64,000 nucleotides of DNA from Marinagarivorans cellulosilyticus (GCF_021655555.1 NZ_AP023086.1:4060685-4124684), one strand, 5' to 3'; numbered from the stretch's first letter, positions 26,584-36,012 are shown. Notes: generated by a model not told the origin, from the sequence alone. Numbers and translations: made by a program.

Positions 26584-26657
26584 ATTCGTGCGGCACCAAC
26601 AAGTACGCCCAGCACCAATGCGTTTCTCTACCCACACTCACAGACATGTAGTATTTT

Positions 26658-27107
26658 TTACTTCTGAATAATGAGTGATGTAAATAGAACATCCTCGACG
26701 CCATCAATACCTTCTTCATCCATGACGATTTTCTGGATTTCTTTTAAGGCATCCATACGCAAAGCTTCTTTACCATCTTGCGACTCAATGGTTTCGTCCG
26801 TTTGACTGGCAAATAGGCGGACAAGATTATTGCGAATATAGGGTAAATGATGACGAACCCCACTCGCTGCAGCACTGGTTGTTAGCCGCACAGTTAAGTC
26901 CGCTTTAATGTAGCGCAAACGACCTTCACCACCATAATTAACCACAAAGGAAGGTTTTATAGGAAGATAAATAGGTTGCGCAGCAACGGCGGCCTCGCCA
27001 TCTTCTTGGGCCAATGCATCTATTGGCATTATCAGTGCAGCAACGCAGCCACAACACACGACACTCTGCTTTAAAGCCAACAAAATCTGTTTAAACATAA
27101 TTTTCAT
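26658..27107 (-). CDS. FliL-like exported protein
   Basis: About 149 residues. Instead of the N-terminal membrane anchor of classical FliL, it has a cleavable-looking signal (VVCCGCVAALIMPIDALAQE, cut near residue 35). The rest fits the FliL domain: FVVNYGGEGRLRYIKADLTVRL, an IRNNLVRLFASQ helix, GKEALRMDALKEIQKIV, and DVLFTSLIIQ at the end. FliL proteins surround the stator. The gene faces the FliK-like/FlhB-like pair and may be a paralogue working outside the main flagellar operon. ATG 27107 is preferred over 27119; both have weak ribosome binding sites. Confidence 0.7.
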   Translation of the reverse strand: MKIMFKQILLALKQSVVCCGCVAALIMPIDALAQEDGEAAVAAQPIYLPIKPSFVVNYGGEGRLRYIKADLTVRLTTSAAASGVRHHLPYIRNNLVRLFASQTDETIESQDGKEALRMDALKEIQKIVMDEEGIDGVEDVLFTSLIIQK

Positions 27108-27289
27108 GACACAACCCAAAGATACTCAAGGAGGATGCTTGTAATATTCCCCGCAATTTAAATAAATGCACTTACAACAAGTGTAGCCTAAGGCTTGTGT
27201 TTACTAGGAACTTTACTTACCGTACCCCGTCTTTATTGCAACACAACTTCTACCTGCCCAAATGCACAGAGCATCTTCGGAGATACAGC

Positions 27290-27799
27290 ATGCTTAATAT
27301 GCCCTTACCTTCCCCTCGCCAAACCTTCGCAATTATTGCCGCAGGCTGCCTTGGCTTAATATTAGTCGGCCTATACATGCAGTATGTGATGGAACTTATC
27401 CCCTGCGCCCTTTGCATTACCCAGCGCATATTTATTATCGCTGTCGGGCTAATGGCATTTATTGGCTTTTTGCACGCCCCAACGGGCTACGGTCAAAAAA
27501 TTTACTCTGGCCTAGGTGTTATTTTTGCCGTTGCAGGTGGCAGTTTTTCATCTCGGCAAATATATTTACAAGGCCTGCCAGCAGACCAAGTCCCCGCATG
27601 CGGCCCTGACATTAGCTACATGTTTGAAAACTTCCCACTCATGGATGCACTCTCTCTGCTTTTGCGCGGCGATGGTAATTGCGCTGAGGTTGCCTGGACA
27701 TTCTTAGGCATTTCAATTCCCGGCTGGACACTTGTCGCCTTTGCCGGTTTAGTTATCTTTAACCTTTGGCAATTCATTCGCCTACCACAACAAAAGTAA
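27290..27799 (+). CDS. dsbB: Disulfide bond formation protein DsbB
   Basis: An inner-membrane quinone reductase that re-oxidises DsbA. It has about 169 residues with four membrane helices. The first periplasmic loop has CALC (Cys39 and Cys42) followed by ITQR. The second loop has the Cys104/Cys131 pair (VPACGPD and GDGNCAEV), and WTFLGISIPGW is the family's usual lead to helix four. The start is ATG 27290 behind GGAGA; the longer frame from 27197 has a non-membrane extension and is rejected. No dsbA is in the window. Confidence 0.95.
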   Translation: MLNMPLPSPRQTFAIIAAGCLGLILVGLYMQYVMELIPCALCITQRIFIIAVGLMAFIGFLHAPTGYGQKIYSGLGVIFAVAGGSFSSRQIYLQGLPADQVPACGPDISYMFENFPLMDALSLLLRGDGNCAEVAWTFLGISIPGWTLVAFAGLVIFNLWQFIRLPQQK

Positions 27800-28029
27800 G
27801 CCACTCATACATAACTGATCGATAGAGATCAAGGGGTTTTTATACGCAAAAGCCTCTTGCTCTCCTTGAAACAATCGCCTATCTTGAATCACAGACATTG
27901 GTTAAAGGCATCCAGCCGGCTTCGTAATTAAAGAAGGCCTAACCCTCAGCCAAGTAACTCGACCTGAGTCGACAAAAGCCTCCAACATTTGGGGCAAAAA
28001 CAACAAACCCAGTTCAGGAAAGTGAAACT

Positions 28030-28494
28030 ATGTTAGAAGACTGCAAATCTGCGCAAGAACGTTGGGGCGGCGTCAGTGAAATCATTGATCGCTGGCTACA
28101 GGAACGTCAAGAGTTGCTAGTTGACTACTGCGCACTCAGCAGCGCACTGACCGAACCGCAAGATTCAGAGTGCGGGACAAAACTTAGAAAACTGTGCCAA
28201 ATTATGGTCGACTACGTTTCTGCAGGTCACTTCGAGGTGTATGAGCAGTTAATGCAAGAAGCCAAAGAATTTGATGACACCGAAGGGCTTCGTGCTGCCA
28301 GTGGGTTTTACAAAACTATTGACGGCACCACCGAAGATATTTTGGACTTTAACGACAAATATCAAGAAACTGACGACCTTGAAACATTGAATGCCGACTT
28401 ATCTAAAGTGGGTGAGTGGCTCGCGACTCGCTTTGAAGCCGAAGACAGCATGATTGAAGTGCTTCATGTTGCGCACAAAGATCAAGTGGCATAA
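28030..28494 (+). CDS. rsd: Rsd/AlgQ anti-sigma-70 regulator
   Basis: A helical 154-residue protein that binds RpoD and helps shift RNA polymerase to alternative sigma factors. Called AlgQ in Pseudomonas, it also supports alginate and siderophore regulation there. It has the family features IIDRWLQERQELLVDYCAL, LCQIMVDYVSAGHFEVYEQLM and GEWLATRFEAEDSMIEVL. GGAAAG precedes ATG 28030. About 230 bases without a gene lie upstream, holding its promoter and a weak hairpin after dsbB. Confidence 0.9.
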   Translation: MLEDCKSAQERWGGVSEIIDRWLQERQELLVDYCALSSALTEPQDSECGTKLRKLCQIMVDYVSAGHFEVYEQLMQEAKEFDDTEGLRAASGFYKTIDGTTEDILDFNDKYQETDDLETLNADLSKVGEWLATRFEAEDSMIEVLHVAHKDQVA

Positions 28495-28559
28495 GACAGC
28501 CATTCTTTTAATCCCCATACGCGCTTTGGGTTAGCTGGACTACACTAAGGGAACATAAC

Positions 28560-29576
28560 TTGTGGGCCAGTCGAATCATGAAGCGCTTTTTATCTGCTTT
28601 ACCCTCTTACTCTCATTTATATGCAACCATCCTTGCGTCCAGTATTTTCCTTACTGGATGCGATCAAGCAACGCCCCTAAAAAGTTTTGATAAAATCAGC
28701 GAGCACAGCATTAGTGTAGCGACTATAAATCCAAACGGTATTATTTTAGGCACCCTTGAAAACGGCGCCTTTGCACACACCAAGGACACCCTGCAAGCCA
28801 GCTATATCTGGCGCCAACCCAACGACAGCGAGCAAAGCATTAGCGCCGTTGCGATCAGCAAAGACTCAAATACCGCAATTACGACTTCTGGTAGCACCCT
28901 AACCATCTGGAATACAACAACAGGAGCAGCAGAACATTATTTAAGCGCCCCCGCCATCATCAACGCCTTGGCGATTAACGATAGTGGGACACGGGCAGTT
29001 CTTGGCCTGAGCAATCGTACCGCGACCATTATCAACTTAAAACGCGGTGGCATTATTCAAACACTACCACATTCAAGCCCCGTTCTGGCCGTTGCAATTT
29101 ACAACGAAAGCATGGTAATTACTGGCGAGGAAGCCAACAAAGCTCAGTTATGGAAAATCGGTATGGATACACCACTGTTTACCCAAGAGCACCTTGACGC
29201 CGTAACGTTAGTGCGTTTCGCCCCCGGTGCAACATTTGCCTTTAGCGCCAGCCGATACGACACCATCAAGGGGTGGAAAACTAAAACGCCTTATACCAAT
29301 ATTTATCAGCTAAATGGAAAAGCCATGGCGCTCAAAGCTGGCCGCCGCGCAATCGACATAGCATTTACCGACAATCAGCATTTTGTTGTTGCTTTTAGCG
29401 ATAACACAATTGAATACCGGAATCTAAAAAGCCAGCAAGCATTAAAACAATGGCGCGCAGGAAAAAAGACTATTCTCGCAAAAGATAACACTCGCCCTAT
29501 TGGCATTGGTAAATTTGCCAATAGTTGGCACGCGATTATGACCGACGCAAAATTATACAATTTAGGTGACCTTTAA
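28560..29576 (+). CDS. WD40-repeat lipoprotein
   Basis: A 338-residue predicted lipoprotein with the lipobox FLTGC (Cys34). The mature part has WD40-like blades of about 40 residues: SISAVAISKDSNTAITTSGSTLTIWN, INALAINDSGTRAVLGLSNRT, VTLVRFAPGATFAFSASRYDTIKGW and others. It is probably a six- or seven-bladed propeller held to the envelope and used for protein contacts; BamB-like scaffolding is a structural analogy only. The TTG at 28560 has AAGGGA seven bases upstream; the ATG at 28578 is the alternative. It lies behind rsd on the same strand, 65 bases apart. No specific function is known to me. Confidence 0.65.
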   Translation: MWASRIMKRFLSALPSYSHLYATILASSIFLTGCDQATPLKSFDKISEHSISVATINPNGIILGTLENGAFAHTKDTLQASYIWRQPNDSEQSISAVAISKDSNTAITTSGSTLTIWNTTTGAAEHYLSAPAIINALAINDSGTRAVLGLSNRTATIINLKRGGIIQTLPHSSPVLAVAIYNESMVITGEEANKAQLWKIGMDTPLFTQEHLDAVTLVRFAPGATFAFSASRYDTIKGWKTKTPYTNIYQLNGKAMALKAGRRAIDIAFTDNQHFVVAFSDNTIEYRNLKSQQALKQWRAGKKTILAKDNTRPIGIGKFANSWHAIMTDAKLYNLGDL

Positions 29577-29630
29577 GGCTGCCGGTTACATTCATTTTTC
29601 CGCTTTCTTCATTCGAGTCACCCACCTTAC

Positions 29631-30857
29631 CTAGCCACTTTGTTGCACAGCGTGCATGTCCCACATAGGCAAGAATATTCCCAAGGCCAGTATGGTGACA
29701 AAAACGGCCATTACAACAATTAAAATAGGCTCAATTTTGGCACTGAGGGTTTTCAAGTCATAATCGACTTCGCGCTCATAAAAATCTGCCACTTCTTCTA
29801 ACAATTGCTCAACTTGGCCGCTTTCCTCTCCGACGGCAATCATTTGTAACACCAACGGTGAAAATAAGTTAGTCGCAACATGGGTTCGAATTAAGCTATC
29901 ACCACGCTCAACGCCTCGCCTAATGCTGTCAATTTTCTTTTCCAAAAAAGGATTATCAATGGCACGAGAACACAAGGTTAGCGCCTGATTCACAGGGACG
30001 CCCGCCTTTAACATCAAGGCAAAACTTCTAGAATACCGAGCCATCATTGCGCGCGAAATTGTTTCCCCTACTAGCGGTAATTTAAGTTTGCGTTCACCCC
30101 AAATAAGGGCACCCTTAGGGTGATTTAAAAACGTGTAAATTCCGCCAGCAATAGCGACAACGCCCAGCAATAGTGCCCACCAATAATGAATAAAGACATG
30201 CGACATTCCCATTAAAATTTGGGTCACTAGTGGCAAATCGGCATCGTACTTTTCGAACATAAAAGCGAACTTAGGAATAACAAAAACATTTACAACTGTA
30301 ATTGCAACCACTAATGCCGCCACAACAAAGCTAGGGTAACGCACAGCGGCCTTAATACTCTTACGCGTTTCTTCATCTCTCGCTAAATAAAACGCGAGCT
30401 GCTTAAATATAGCCTCTAAATTACCACTGCTTTCACCAACATTAATCATACTAACAAATAAATGATTAAATACCTTATCGTGCTTTGCTAAGCTCGCAGA
30501 AAGCGACATACCACTTTCTAAACGGTCTGCGACATCGTTCAGCACATCTCTAAAGACTTCATGCCGAATACTGGCCGCCAAGCCACGCAGACCACGCACC
30601 AAAGGAATGCCCGATTTTGTAATAGTGTACATTTGGCGACAAAACATTATAAGTTCGACAGTCTTAACTTTATTTTCGCCAAATAACGCATTGAGCTGCC
30701 GGCCAGCTGAAGCAACAATAGTTACTTCAGTAATATTAACGGGAATAACCCCTCTCGCCTGCAACTGCGCTGCAACCGCGTCGGCAGTGGCCGCATCTAA
30801 ACTACCGGAAATAGCTTGCCCCTGGGCCGTTCGACCAAAAAACTTAAACGCCGGCAT
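29631..30857 (-). CDS. mshG: MSHA pilus assembly platform protein MshG (GspF/PilC family)
   Basis: The inner-membrane platform of a type IV (MSHA) pilus machine. It has 408 residues with two repeated T2SSF domains (about 70-195 and 270-395). Each has the family pattern (MFCRQMYTITKSGIPLVRGL; YSRSFALMLKAGVPVNQAL) and ends in hydrophobic segments, with three membrane helices in total. It follows mshE by five bases and is the last gene of this operon. Pilus-retraction or type II secretion PilC/GspF proteins are the alternatives; the neighbours support MSHA. Confidence 0.85.
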   Translation of the reverse strand: MPAFKFFGRTAQGQAISGSLDAATADAVAAQLQARGVIPVNITEVTIVASAGRQLNALFGENKVKTVELIMFCRQMYTITKSGIPLVRGLRGLAASIRHEVFRDVLNDVADRLESGMSLSASLAKHDKVFNHLFVSMINVGESSGNLEAIFKQLAFYLARDEETRKSIKAAVRYPSFVVAALVVAITVVNVFVIPKFAFMFEKYDADLPLVTQILMGMSHVFIHYWWALLLGVVAIAGGIYTFLNHPKGALIWGERKLKLPLVGETISRAMMARYSRSFALMLKAGVPVNQALTLCSRAIDNPFLEKKIDSIRRGVERGDSLIRTHVATNLFSPLVLQMIAVGEESGQVEQLLEEVADFYEREVDYDLKTLSAKIEPILIVVMAVFVTILALGIFLPMWDMHAVQQSG

Positions 30858-30862
30858 GGTGA

Positions 30863-32617
30863 CTAATCCGCCTCATCGGGCTGAAGTTCATCTGCCAGAG
30901 GATCAACAGGTTCGATAGACTCATCTTCAACCTGAGCCGTCACTTTAAGTACTTCTTCCAATGTTGTTTCACCGGCAATAGCATACTCCAATGCCCCCAA
31001 ACTCAAGGGCCGGTAATGAGGATGTTTATGTGCGACCTCATTAAATGTGCGCACATCGTTATCGCGCAGCGCATTCGCCATCGCGTGATTCAACTCGAGT
31101 AATTCAAAAACCCCAATGCGGCCGTGGTAACCAGTATTAAAACAAAGTGAACAGCCTGCACCGCGATAAAATTGCGTATGCTGCGGCGCCTTTAGGGTTT
31201 TGAGTAGCATGTGCTCATCGACAGAAATGGCCGCGGGCTCTTTACAGCTTTCGCATATTTTTCGCACTAAACGCTGAGCTACAATCGCCTTTAGACTCGA
31301 AGCCACCAAATAAGCATCTACACCCATATCTACCAAACGCAACGCCGATGCTATGGCATCATTAGTGTGTAAAGTAGATAGCACCATATGCCCCGTCATC
31401 GCCGCTCGCAGCGCTATTTCCGCCGAGCTTGCATCGCGAATTTCCCCGACCAATAAAATATCTGGATCTTGCCTTAACGTTGCGCGCAAAACACGCGCAA
31501 AGTCCAAACCGATTTTCTCATGAACTTGCACCTGACTAATACGGGGCAAACGAAATTCGACAGGATCCTCTACGGTAATGATTTTTTTCTCGGGCGTATT
31601 TAATTCCGACAAACCACCATACAACGTCGTGGTTTTACCGCTGCCGGTAGGCCCAGTCACCAACACTAAGCCATGCGGACGGGTAATAATATGACGGAAG
31701 CGCTTGGCATAGTCTGGCGGCATACCAACCTCATCCAGCTTGCGCAGGCCTTGTGAATGATCAAGTAACCGCATAACGACCGATTCGCCAAACTGAACAG
31801 GCATGGTCGATAAGCGCACATCAATATTGCGTTTATTAACCGTTAATTGAAAACGACCATCCTGAGGCAGACGTTTTTCCGATATATCTAAACTCGACAT
31901 AAGCTTTAAACGAACAACAAGTGCACCAGCAATGCGTTTTTCGTTCATCACCGTCTCGATTAAAACACCATCAATTCGCTGCCGAATACGCAATACTGTT
32001 TCGTCTGGTTCAATATGAATATCAGATGCGCGAGTCTTTATTGCCTCTTCGAATATTTTTTGTAGCAATTTGACCACTGGCGCGTCAGTATCTTCTACTG
32101 ACGAGAGTAATTCAGCTAGATTAAGCGCATCACCACCAAGCTCTTCGTCAAGCTGCTCAGCCAGCGAGGCAATCTCACTGGCGCGACTATAAGCACCATC
32201 GATAATATCCATGAGCTCAGACTCACGTACAACCGCAGGCTTAATATTACCTTTTAAAACTTTTTGAACTTCGTCCAGACCAAAAATATCTGTTGGATCA
32301 GACATGCCGAGCAACAAGCCGTCATGCTCTTTTTTAAGTACGACCACACGATAACGTCGAGAAATAGTTTCCGGCAAAAGCTGAACAAGTTCTTTTTCGA
32401 AGCGAAACTGTTTGAGCTCAATAAAAGGATAATTCAGTTGTTTAGACAGTAATGTTAAGAGCGTGTTTTCTTCAACATACTCCATTTCAATCAACTGACG
32501 GCCCAATTTATGGCCCGTTTTTTTCTGCTCTAGAAGGGCATTATCCAGCTGAGCAGGTGTAATAATCTGCTGGGCGACCAGTAAATCACCAATCCTAATA
32601 CGCTGCTGACTGATCAT
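30863..32617 (-). CDS. mshE: MSHA pilus extension ATPase MshE (GspE/PilB family)
   Basis: A cytoplasmic hexameric ATPase that drives pilus extension. It has 584 residues. The N-terminal MshEN domain has two tandem motifs, RIGDLLVAQQIITPAQL (from about residue 8) and KLGRQLIEMEYVEENTLL (from about 37), the arrangement known to bind c-di-GMP in Vibrio MshE. The ATPase core follows: Walker A GPTGSGKTT, Asp box VEDPVEF, Walker B LLVGEIRD and His box LSTLHTNDA. A CESC...CSLC zinc site lies near residue 460-500. The acidic tail is odd but short. It is in a tight operon with mshL and mshG. Confidence 0.9.
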   Translation of the reverse strand: MISQQRIRIGDLLVAQQIITPAQLDNALLEQKKTGHKLGRQLIEMEYVEENTLLTLLSKQLNYPFIELKQFRFEKELVQLLPETISRRYRVVVLKKEHDGLLLGMSDPTDIFGLDEVQKVLKGNIKPAVVRESELMDIIDGAYSRASEIASLAEQLDEELGGDALNLAELLSSVEDTDAPVVKLLQKIFEEAIKTRASDIHIEPDETVLRIRQRIDGVLIETVMNEKRIAGALVVRLKLMSSLDISEKRLPQDGRFQLTVNKRNIDVRLSTMPVQFGESVVMRLLDHSQGLRKLDEVGMPPDYAKRFRHIITRPHGLVLVTGPTGSGKTTTLYGGLSELNTPEKKIITVEDPVEFRLPRISQVQVHEKIGLDFARVLRATLRQDPDILLVGEIRDASSAEIALRAAMTGHMVLSTLHTNDAIASALRLVDMGVDAYLVASSLKAIVAQRLVRKICESCKEPAAISVDEHMLLKTLKAPQHTQFYRGAGCSLCFNTGYHGRIGVFELLELNHAMANALRDNDVRTFNEVAHKHPHYRPLSLGALEYAIAGETTLEEVLKVTAQVEDESIEPVDPLADELQPDEAD

Positions 32618-32677
32618 ATAACCTTCGCTCCCAAAACAATAACCCTCAACCGCCTACTACCCCAATGTTTACGTTCG

Positions 32678-34279
32678 CTATTCCTGCAAACGGAACTCGT
32701 GACCAATTTTTTGAAAACGCCGCTGACTGCCTTCAATATCGTTTTTCCACGTACTATCATCGACCACCACAGGGCGCATTAATATCACCAATTCTTTTTT
32801 TGTTTTGCGATCATTTTTTGTCCGAAAAAACATATTCAATACTGGAATATCACCCAACAAAGGCCGCTTGCCATCACTTTGCACCGTGGTTTCTTGCATC
32901 AGGCCACCCAGCACAACAACCTCTCCGCTGTGTGCACGCACAATACTGTCGCTTTCTCTAATCTCACGCAGTGCCAATGGTAGGTCATACTCATCACTGC
33001 CAATAGTAAATACTTTTTGCTGATCCTCAACGGTGCTAACTAATGGATGCACATGTAAAACTACTGCACCATCTGCGCTGATTTGTGGTGTAACATCTAA
33101 GGAAATACCACTGAAAAAGGACGTTAATTCAATTTCTGGCGAAGTCGTTGTTGTCGCCGCGCTAGCTGTGGTATTACTTTTAACCCCAGTCACAAAAAAT
33201 TCATCAGTACCAACACGAATCATCGCTTTTTGGTTATTCACAGTGCTTACTCGAGGGCTTGATAGTACTTGCACAGAACCTTGCGTTTCTAAAAATGCCA
33301 GTAATCTAAAAATATCATTTACAACCACAACAGAAGAAAACAACTCCCCATTTTCTACCACACCCTGGATATTCGGCGTAGAATCAAAAGAGGAAACATT
33401 TTTAGCATAACTATGTTGATTACCTAACTGCTCCCAATTGATACCAGCCTCGTAATCATCACTTAGTGTGACTTCGAGAATCTTGGTTTCAAGAATAATT
33501 TGGCGCGTCACATTTATTTGCGCCCGATCCAAAAATCGCCGCACTTGGTTAAGCTCCTTGGGCAGCGCTTTTACGACAATAATACTGGCATGCGGGTTTA
33601 CGATCACAGAACGGCCATCACTTGATCCTACAATCGCATTTAATGTAGTTTCCAAATTCGCCCAATAGTCCGTTGCACTGGTGGTCACTATTTTAGTGCC
33701 TGAAGTATTTTGTCCACCGCCGGCATTTGATTGCGCGGCAGCCGCGTCGTCACCGCCTCCACTAGCGGATATAGCGCTAATCGCTACCGACGTTTCCGTC
33801 GACCCATCGCGCATAATATTGAGATAATCGACATCAAAAATTTGCGTTCTAAGCTTTCTAGGATAAATAATATAGGTGCCCTCATCATAAGAAAACTCGT
33901 AGCCATACACGTCTCGAGTAATTTTAAGCACCTCATTAACCGTGACATTTTTAAGCTCTAGGCTAATAGAGCCATTCACCTCAGGATCGGCAACCACATT
34001 AACGCCGGCATCAGATACCAAGCTCAAAAAGAATGTTTTCGCAGGTAAATTCGTCACCGATATATTAAAGCGCTTAAGCTGTTCTTTTTTAACATGGGCT
34101 AATTTGTTCTCAATATTCGCAGGCCCAAGTGCTTGCGACTTAGGAGCCTGTCGAGATTCAACAACATTCTCCATTTCCCGTTCAGCAATCAGTTCGCCAT
34201 TAATACGCGCACAGCTCGATAGCATTAACGCAACACCGGCTACAACCAAACTGCGTATTATTATAATTTGTATATTCAT
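32678..34279 (-). CDS. mshL: MSHA biogenesis outer-membrane secretin MshL
   Basis: The outer-membrane secretin ring through which the pilus passes. It has about 533 residues with a lipoprotein signal (LMLSSCARI). A periplasmic N-domain (ISVTNLPAKTFFLSLVSDAG) follows, then a Gly/Ala/Gln spacer, further ring-forming domains (SIIVVKALPKELNQVRRFLD), and the conserved secretin core with VQVLSSPRVSTVNNQKAMI and VVVLGGLMQETTV. Start ATG 34279 lies after AGGAGAAGG. It lies 60 bases before mshE. mshM and mshN, which sit between mshL and mshE in Vibrio, are absent. Confidence 0.88.
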   Translation of the reverse strand: MNIQIIIIRSLVVAGVALMLSSCARINGELIAEREMENVVESRQAPKSQALGPANIENKLAHVKKEQLKRFNISVTNLPAKTFFLSLVSDAGVNVVADPEVNGSISLELKNVTVNEVLKITRDVYGYEFSYDEGTYIIYPRKLRTQIFDVDYLNIMRDGSTETSVAISAISASGGGDDAAAAQSNAGGGQNTSGTKIVTTSATDYWANLETTLNAIVGSSDGRSVIVNPHASIIVVKALPKELNQVRRFLDRAQINVTRQIILETKILEVTLSDDYEAGINWEQLGNQHSYAKNVSSFDSTPNIQGVVENGELFSSVVVVNDIFRLLAFLETQGSVQVLSSPRVSTVNNQKAMIRVGTDEFFVTGVKSNTTASAATTTTSPEIELTSFFSGISLDVTPQISADGAVVLHVHPLVSTVEDQQKVFTIGSDEYDLPLALREIRESDSIVRAHSGEVVVLGGLMQETTVQSDGKRPLLGDIPVLNMFFRTKNDRKTKKELVILMRPVVVDDSTWKNDIEGSQRRFQKIGHEFRLQE

Positions 34280-34329
34280 TCGACAGCCTTCTCCTAACAC
34301 GTCTACACCCTATGACGTGAAACGCCTTA

Positions 34330-34650
34330 TTACTCTATGAGTGAAAGTCGCATTTTTAATGTGTATCTCTTCCCTTTGTGGGAATAAACCACACTACCCT
34401 CATTAATTTTTTCAATTACTGCACCGCCAACCGCATCGCCTTGATATACCCTGCGGTCATTCACAATGGCAAAACGCCTATCACCCACATCGGCAATAGC
34501 TGATAACACCAGATCCACATGTGACTCGGCCCTAGGCGCCTGGTGCAGCGGCGTTGTCGGGTCCCGTAATTCTTTTGCCTGCACTCCAAAACACCACGCT
34601 GCCAACACAACAAACAACGCGGCTTTAATCTTGCAATGCCAAGCGAACAT
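34330..34650 (-). CDS. mshK: MshK-like pilus assembly periplasmic protein
   Basis: About 106 residues with a signal peptide (AALFVVLAAWCFGVQA) and a small PilP/GspC-like HR domain: ELRDPTTPL, LVLSAIADVGDRRFAIVNDRRVYQGD and GSVVYSHKGKRYTLKMRL. It should link the inner-membrane complex to the secretin. ATG 34650 begins just after the mshJ stop; an earlier GTG (34662) overlaps mshJ. Assigned by position and the short PilP-like pattern. Confidence 0.7.
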   Translation of the reverse strand: MFAWHCKIKAALFVVLAAWCFGVQAKELRDPTTPLHQAPRAESHVDLVLSAIADVGDRRFAIVNDRRVYQGDAVGGAVIEKINEGSVVYSHKGKRYTLKMRLSLIE

Positions 34651-34651
34651 A

Positions 34652-35386
34652 TTAACGACCACCCAACATCCCCTCTCCTGTCGATAGTGTATATAACTCT
34701 ATATCGACCAAAGCTTTCGGAAATTTAGCCACTCGATAATCCAACCCCTCCCAATAGAAGCGCCAACTTAAGGACTCAAGCTCTTTTAAGAAGCTCACCA
34801 CCTCGAAGTAATTACCTTCTAGCTGCACTCTAATGGCGTGTCGGTACACGCTTTCTGCAGGTAAATTGACAACCGCATTACTTTTGCCATCACCACTAAC
34901 ATAATTTGTCGTAACCTCGGCCATGGACTTTAGCCTGATAGACTTTCCGCCCAAATCAATTTCTTCTGGGGGCATTGTTTGCAGCGATTTCAATTTAACC
35001 TTTTCGGCTTGCTCAGATACCGTGCGTAAAATTTCAGGCAATTTATCGCTAGGCACTAAACGCAAAGACAGCTCATCGAGATTGTTTTCTAACTGCAATA
35101 ATTTACCCTGCAATTTTAAGCGCTCTCTTTTTAAGTTAGCATCTGGGTCCCTTGCTGCGACGCGATCAAATACCTGTTTCTCTGTTGCTAACTGATTGGC
35201 CTTCTTCTCTACAACCTCGATCTCTTCTTTCAAGCGAAGAACTTCTTTGCCCGCTGGCATAATCAGCGCTGTATCAAAAAGCAAATAAATACCCGCAACG
35301 CAAGAGCCAAACAACAGCATACGTTCGCGTACTACAAGCGAATCGAACCGCTCACACAAATCTAACCATCGCTGAAGGATTTTCAC
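34652..35386 (-). CDS. mshJ: MshJ-like pilus assembly protein (PilO/GspM type)
   Basis: A 244-residue bitopic membrane protein: a cytoplasmic start, one membrane helix (about 25-42), a long coiled coil (about 48-110, EEIEVVEKKANQLATEKQ and onward), and a ferredoxin-like periplasmic domain (VQLEGNYFEVVSFLKELESLSW) typical of PilO/GspM. It forms the inner-membrane alignment complex with the PilN-like and MshI proteins. It overlaps the PilN-like gene by four bases. Confidence 0.78.
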   Translation of the reverse strand: MKILQRWLDLCERFDSLVVRERMLLFGSCVAGIYLLFDTALIMPAGKEVLRLKEEIEVVEKKANQLATEKQVFDRVAARDPDANLKRERLKLQGKLLQLENNLDELSLRLVPSDKLPEILRTVSEQAEKVKLKSLQTMPPEEIDLGGKSIRLKSMAEVTTNYVSGDGKSNAVVNLPAESVYRHAIRVQLEGNYFEVVSFLKELESLSWRFYWEGLDYRVAKFPKALVDIELYTLSTGEGMLGGR

Positions 35387-36012
35387 TTATCCCCCTTCTT
35401 CGGCAAAAATAATCGGCTAAAAGAGGGTGTACCGTCATAGCCCATTGAAAACTCAACGTTCCCCGACTCTTTTACATTGCCAATATTAATTAACCCAAAT
35501 TGCGAAGCTGCAAAAACATCTTCTCTCCGGAGCGCACTTAAGTACTCCGGCACATCGTAAGAACGAATACCCTCGCCAGACATTTCAATAAGCTTTCCGC
35601 CCCGCGAAAAAGTAAAGTGCTCAAGCGAAACGCGGGAAGAAGCGTTAATAGCCATTGCCGTCATTGCGCTGTGAAAACTAAAGTTTTCGTCTAGCGTCTG
35701 GCCTTTAATCAGGTCTGCCAAACGTTCTCGCGAGGAGATTTTCTGATTCAGAGTATTAATGCTAGCTTCAATATCCTTGCGAGAACTTGGCTGCTGCATA
35801 GTTTTTGATTTATCTAGCTCGATTTCAAGCGCACTTAATACTAAGCGCTTTTCATCTAACAGCTCTTCTAAGCGGCTCGCTTCACGCGCTTTAACAAAGT
35901 GAATGAGCATTAAAACTACAACAACCCCCACCAACACCGATGACAGATACTTAGCGCTAAACCAATCTTTTTTAGGGCGTAGCTCGCTAACATATAAGTT
36001 AATTTGCTGCAT
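35383..36012 (-). CDS. PilN-like MSHA biogenesis protein
   Basis: A 209-residue bitopic protein. The start MQQINLYVSELRPKKDWFS is the PilN cytoplasmic motif (INLY...) that binds PilM/MshI. One membrane helix (about 25-42) is followed by a coiled coil (50-100) and a ferredoxin-like periplasmic domain. In MSHA clusters it matches the second MshI-type gene. It overlaps mshI by 14 bases and mshJ by four. Confidence 0.78.
   Translation of the reverse strand: MQQINLYVSELRPKKDWFSAKYLSSVLVGVVVVLMLIHFVKAREASRLEELLDEKRLVLSALEIELDKSKTMQQPSSRKDIEASINTLNQKISSRERLADLIKGQTLDENFSFHSAMTAMAINASSRVSLEHFTFSRGGKLIEMSGEGIRSYDVPEYLSALRREDVFAASQFGLINIGNVKESGNVEFSMGYDGTPSFSRLFLPKKGDK

Noticed and set aside
27197..27289. 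N-terminal extension of DsbB
   Set aside because: The extension is polar, has no ribosome binding site, and DsbB begins just before its first helix; ATG 27290 has GGAGA.
27816..27831. TGATC/GATCA hairpin with T run after dsbB as terminator
   Set aside because: Only five base pairs, mostly AT; too weak to list as a feature.
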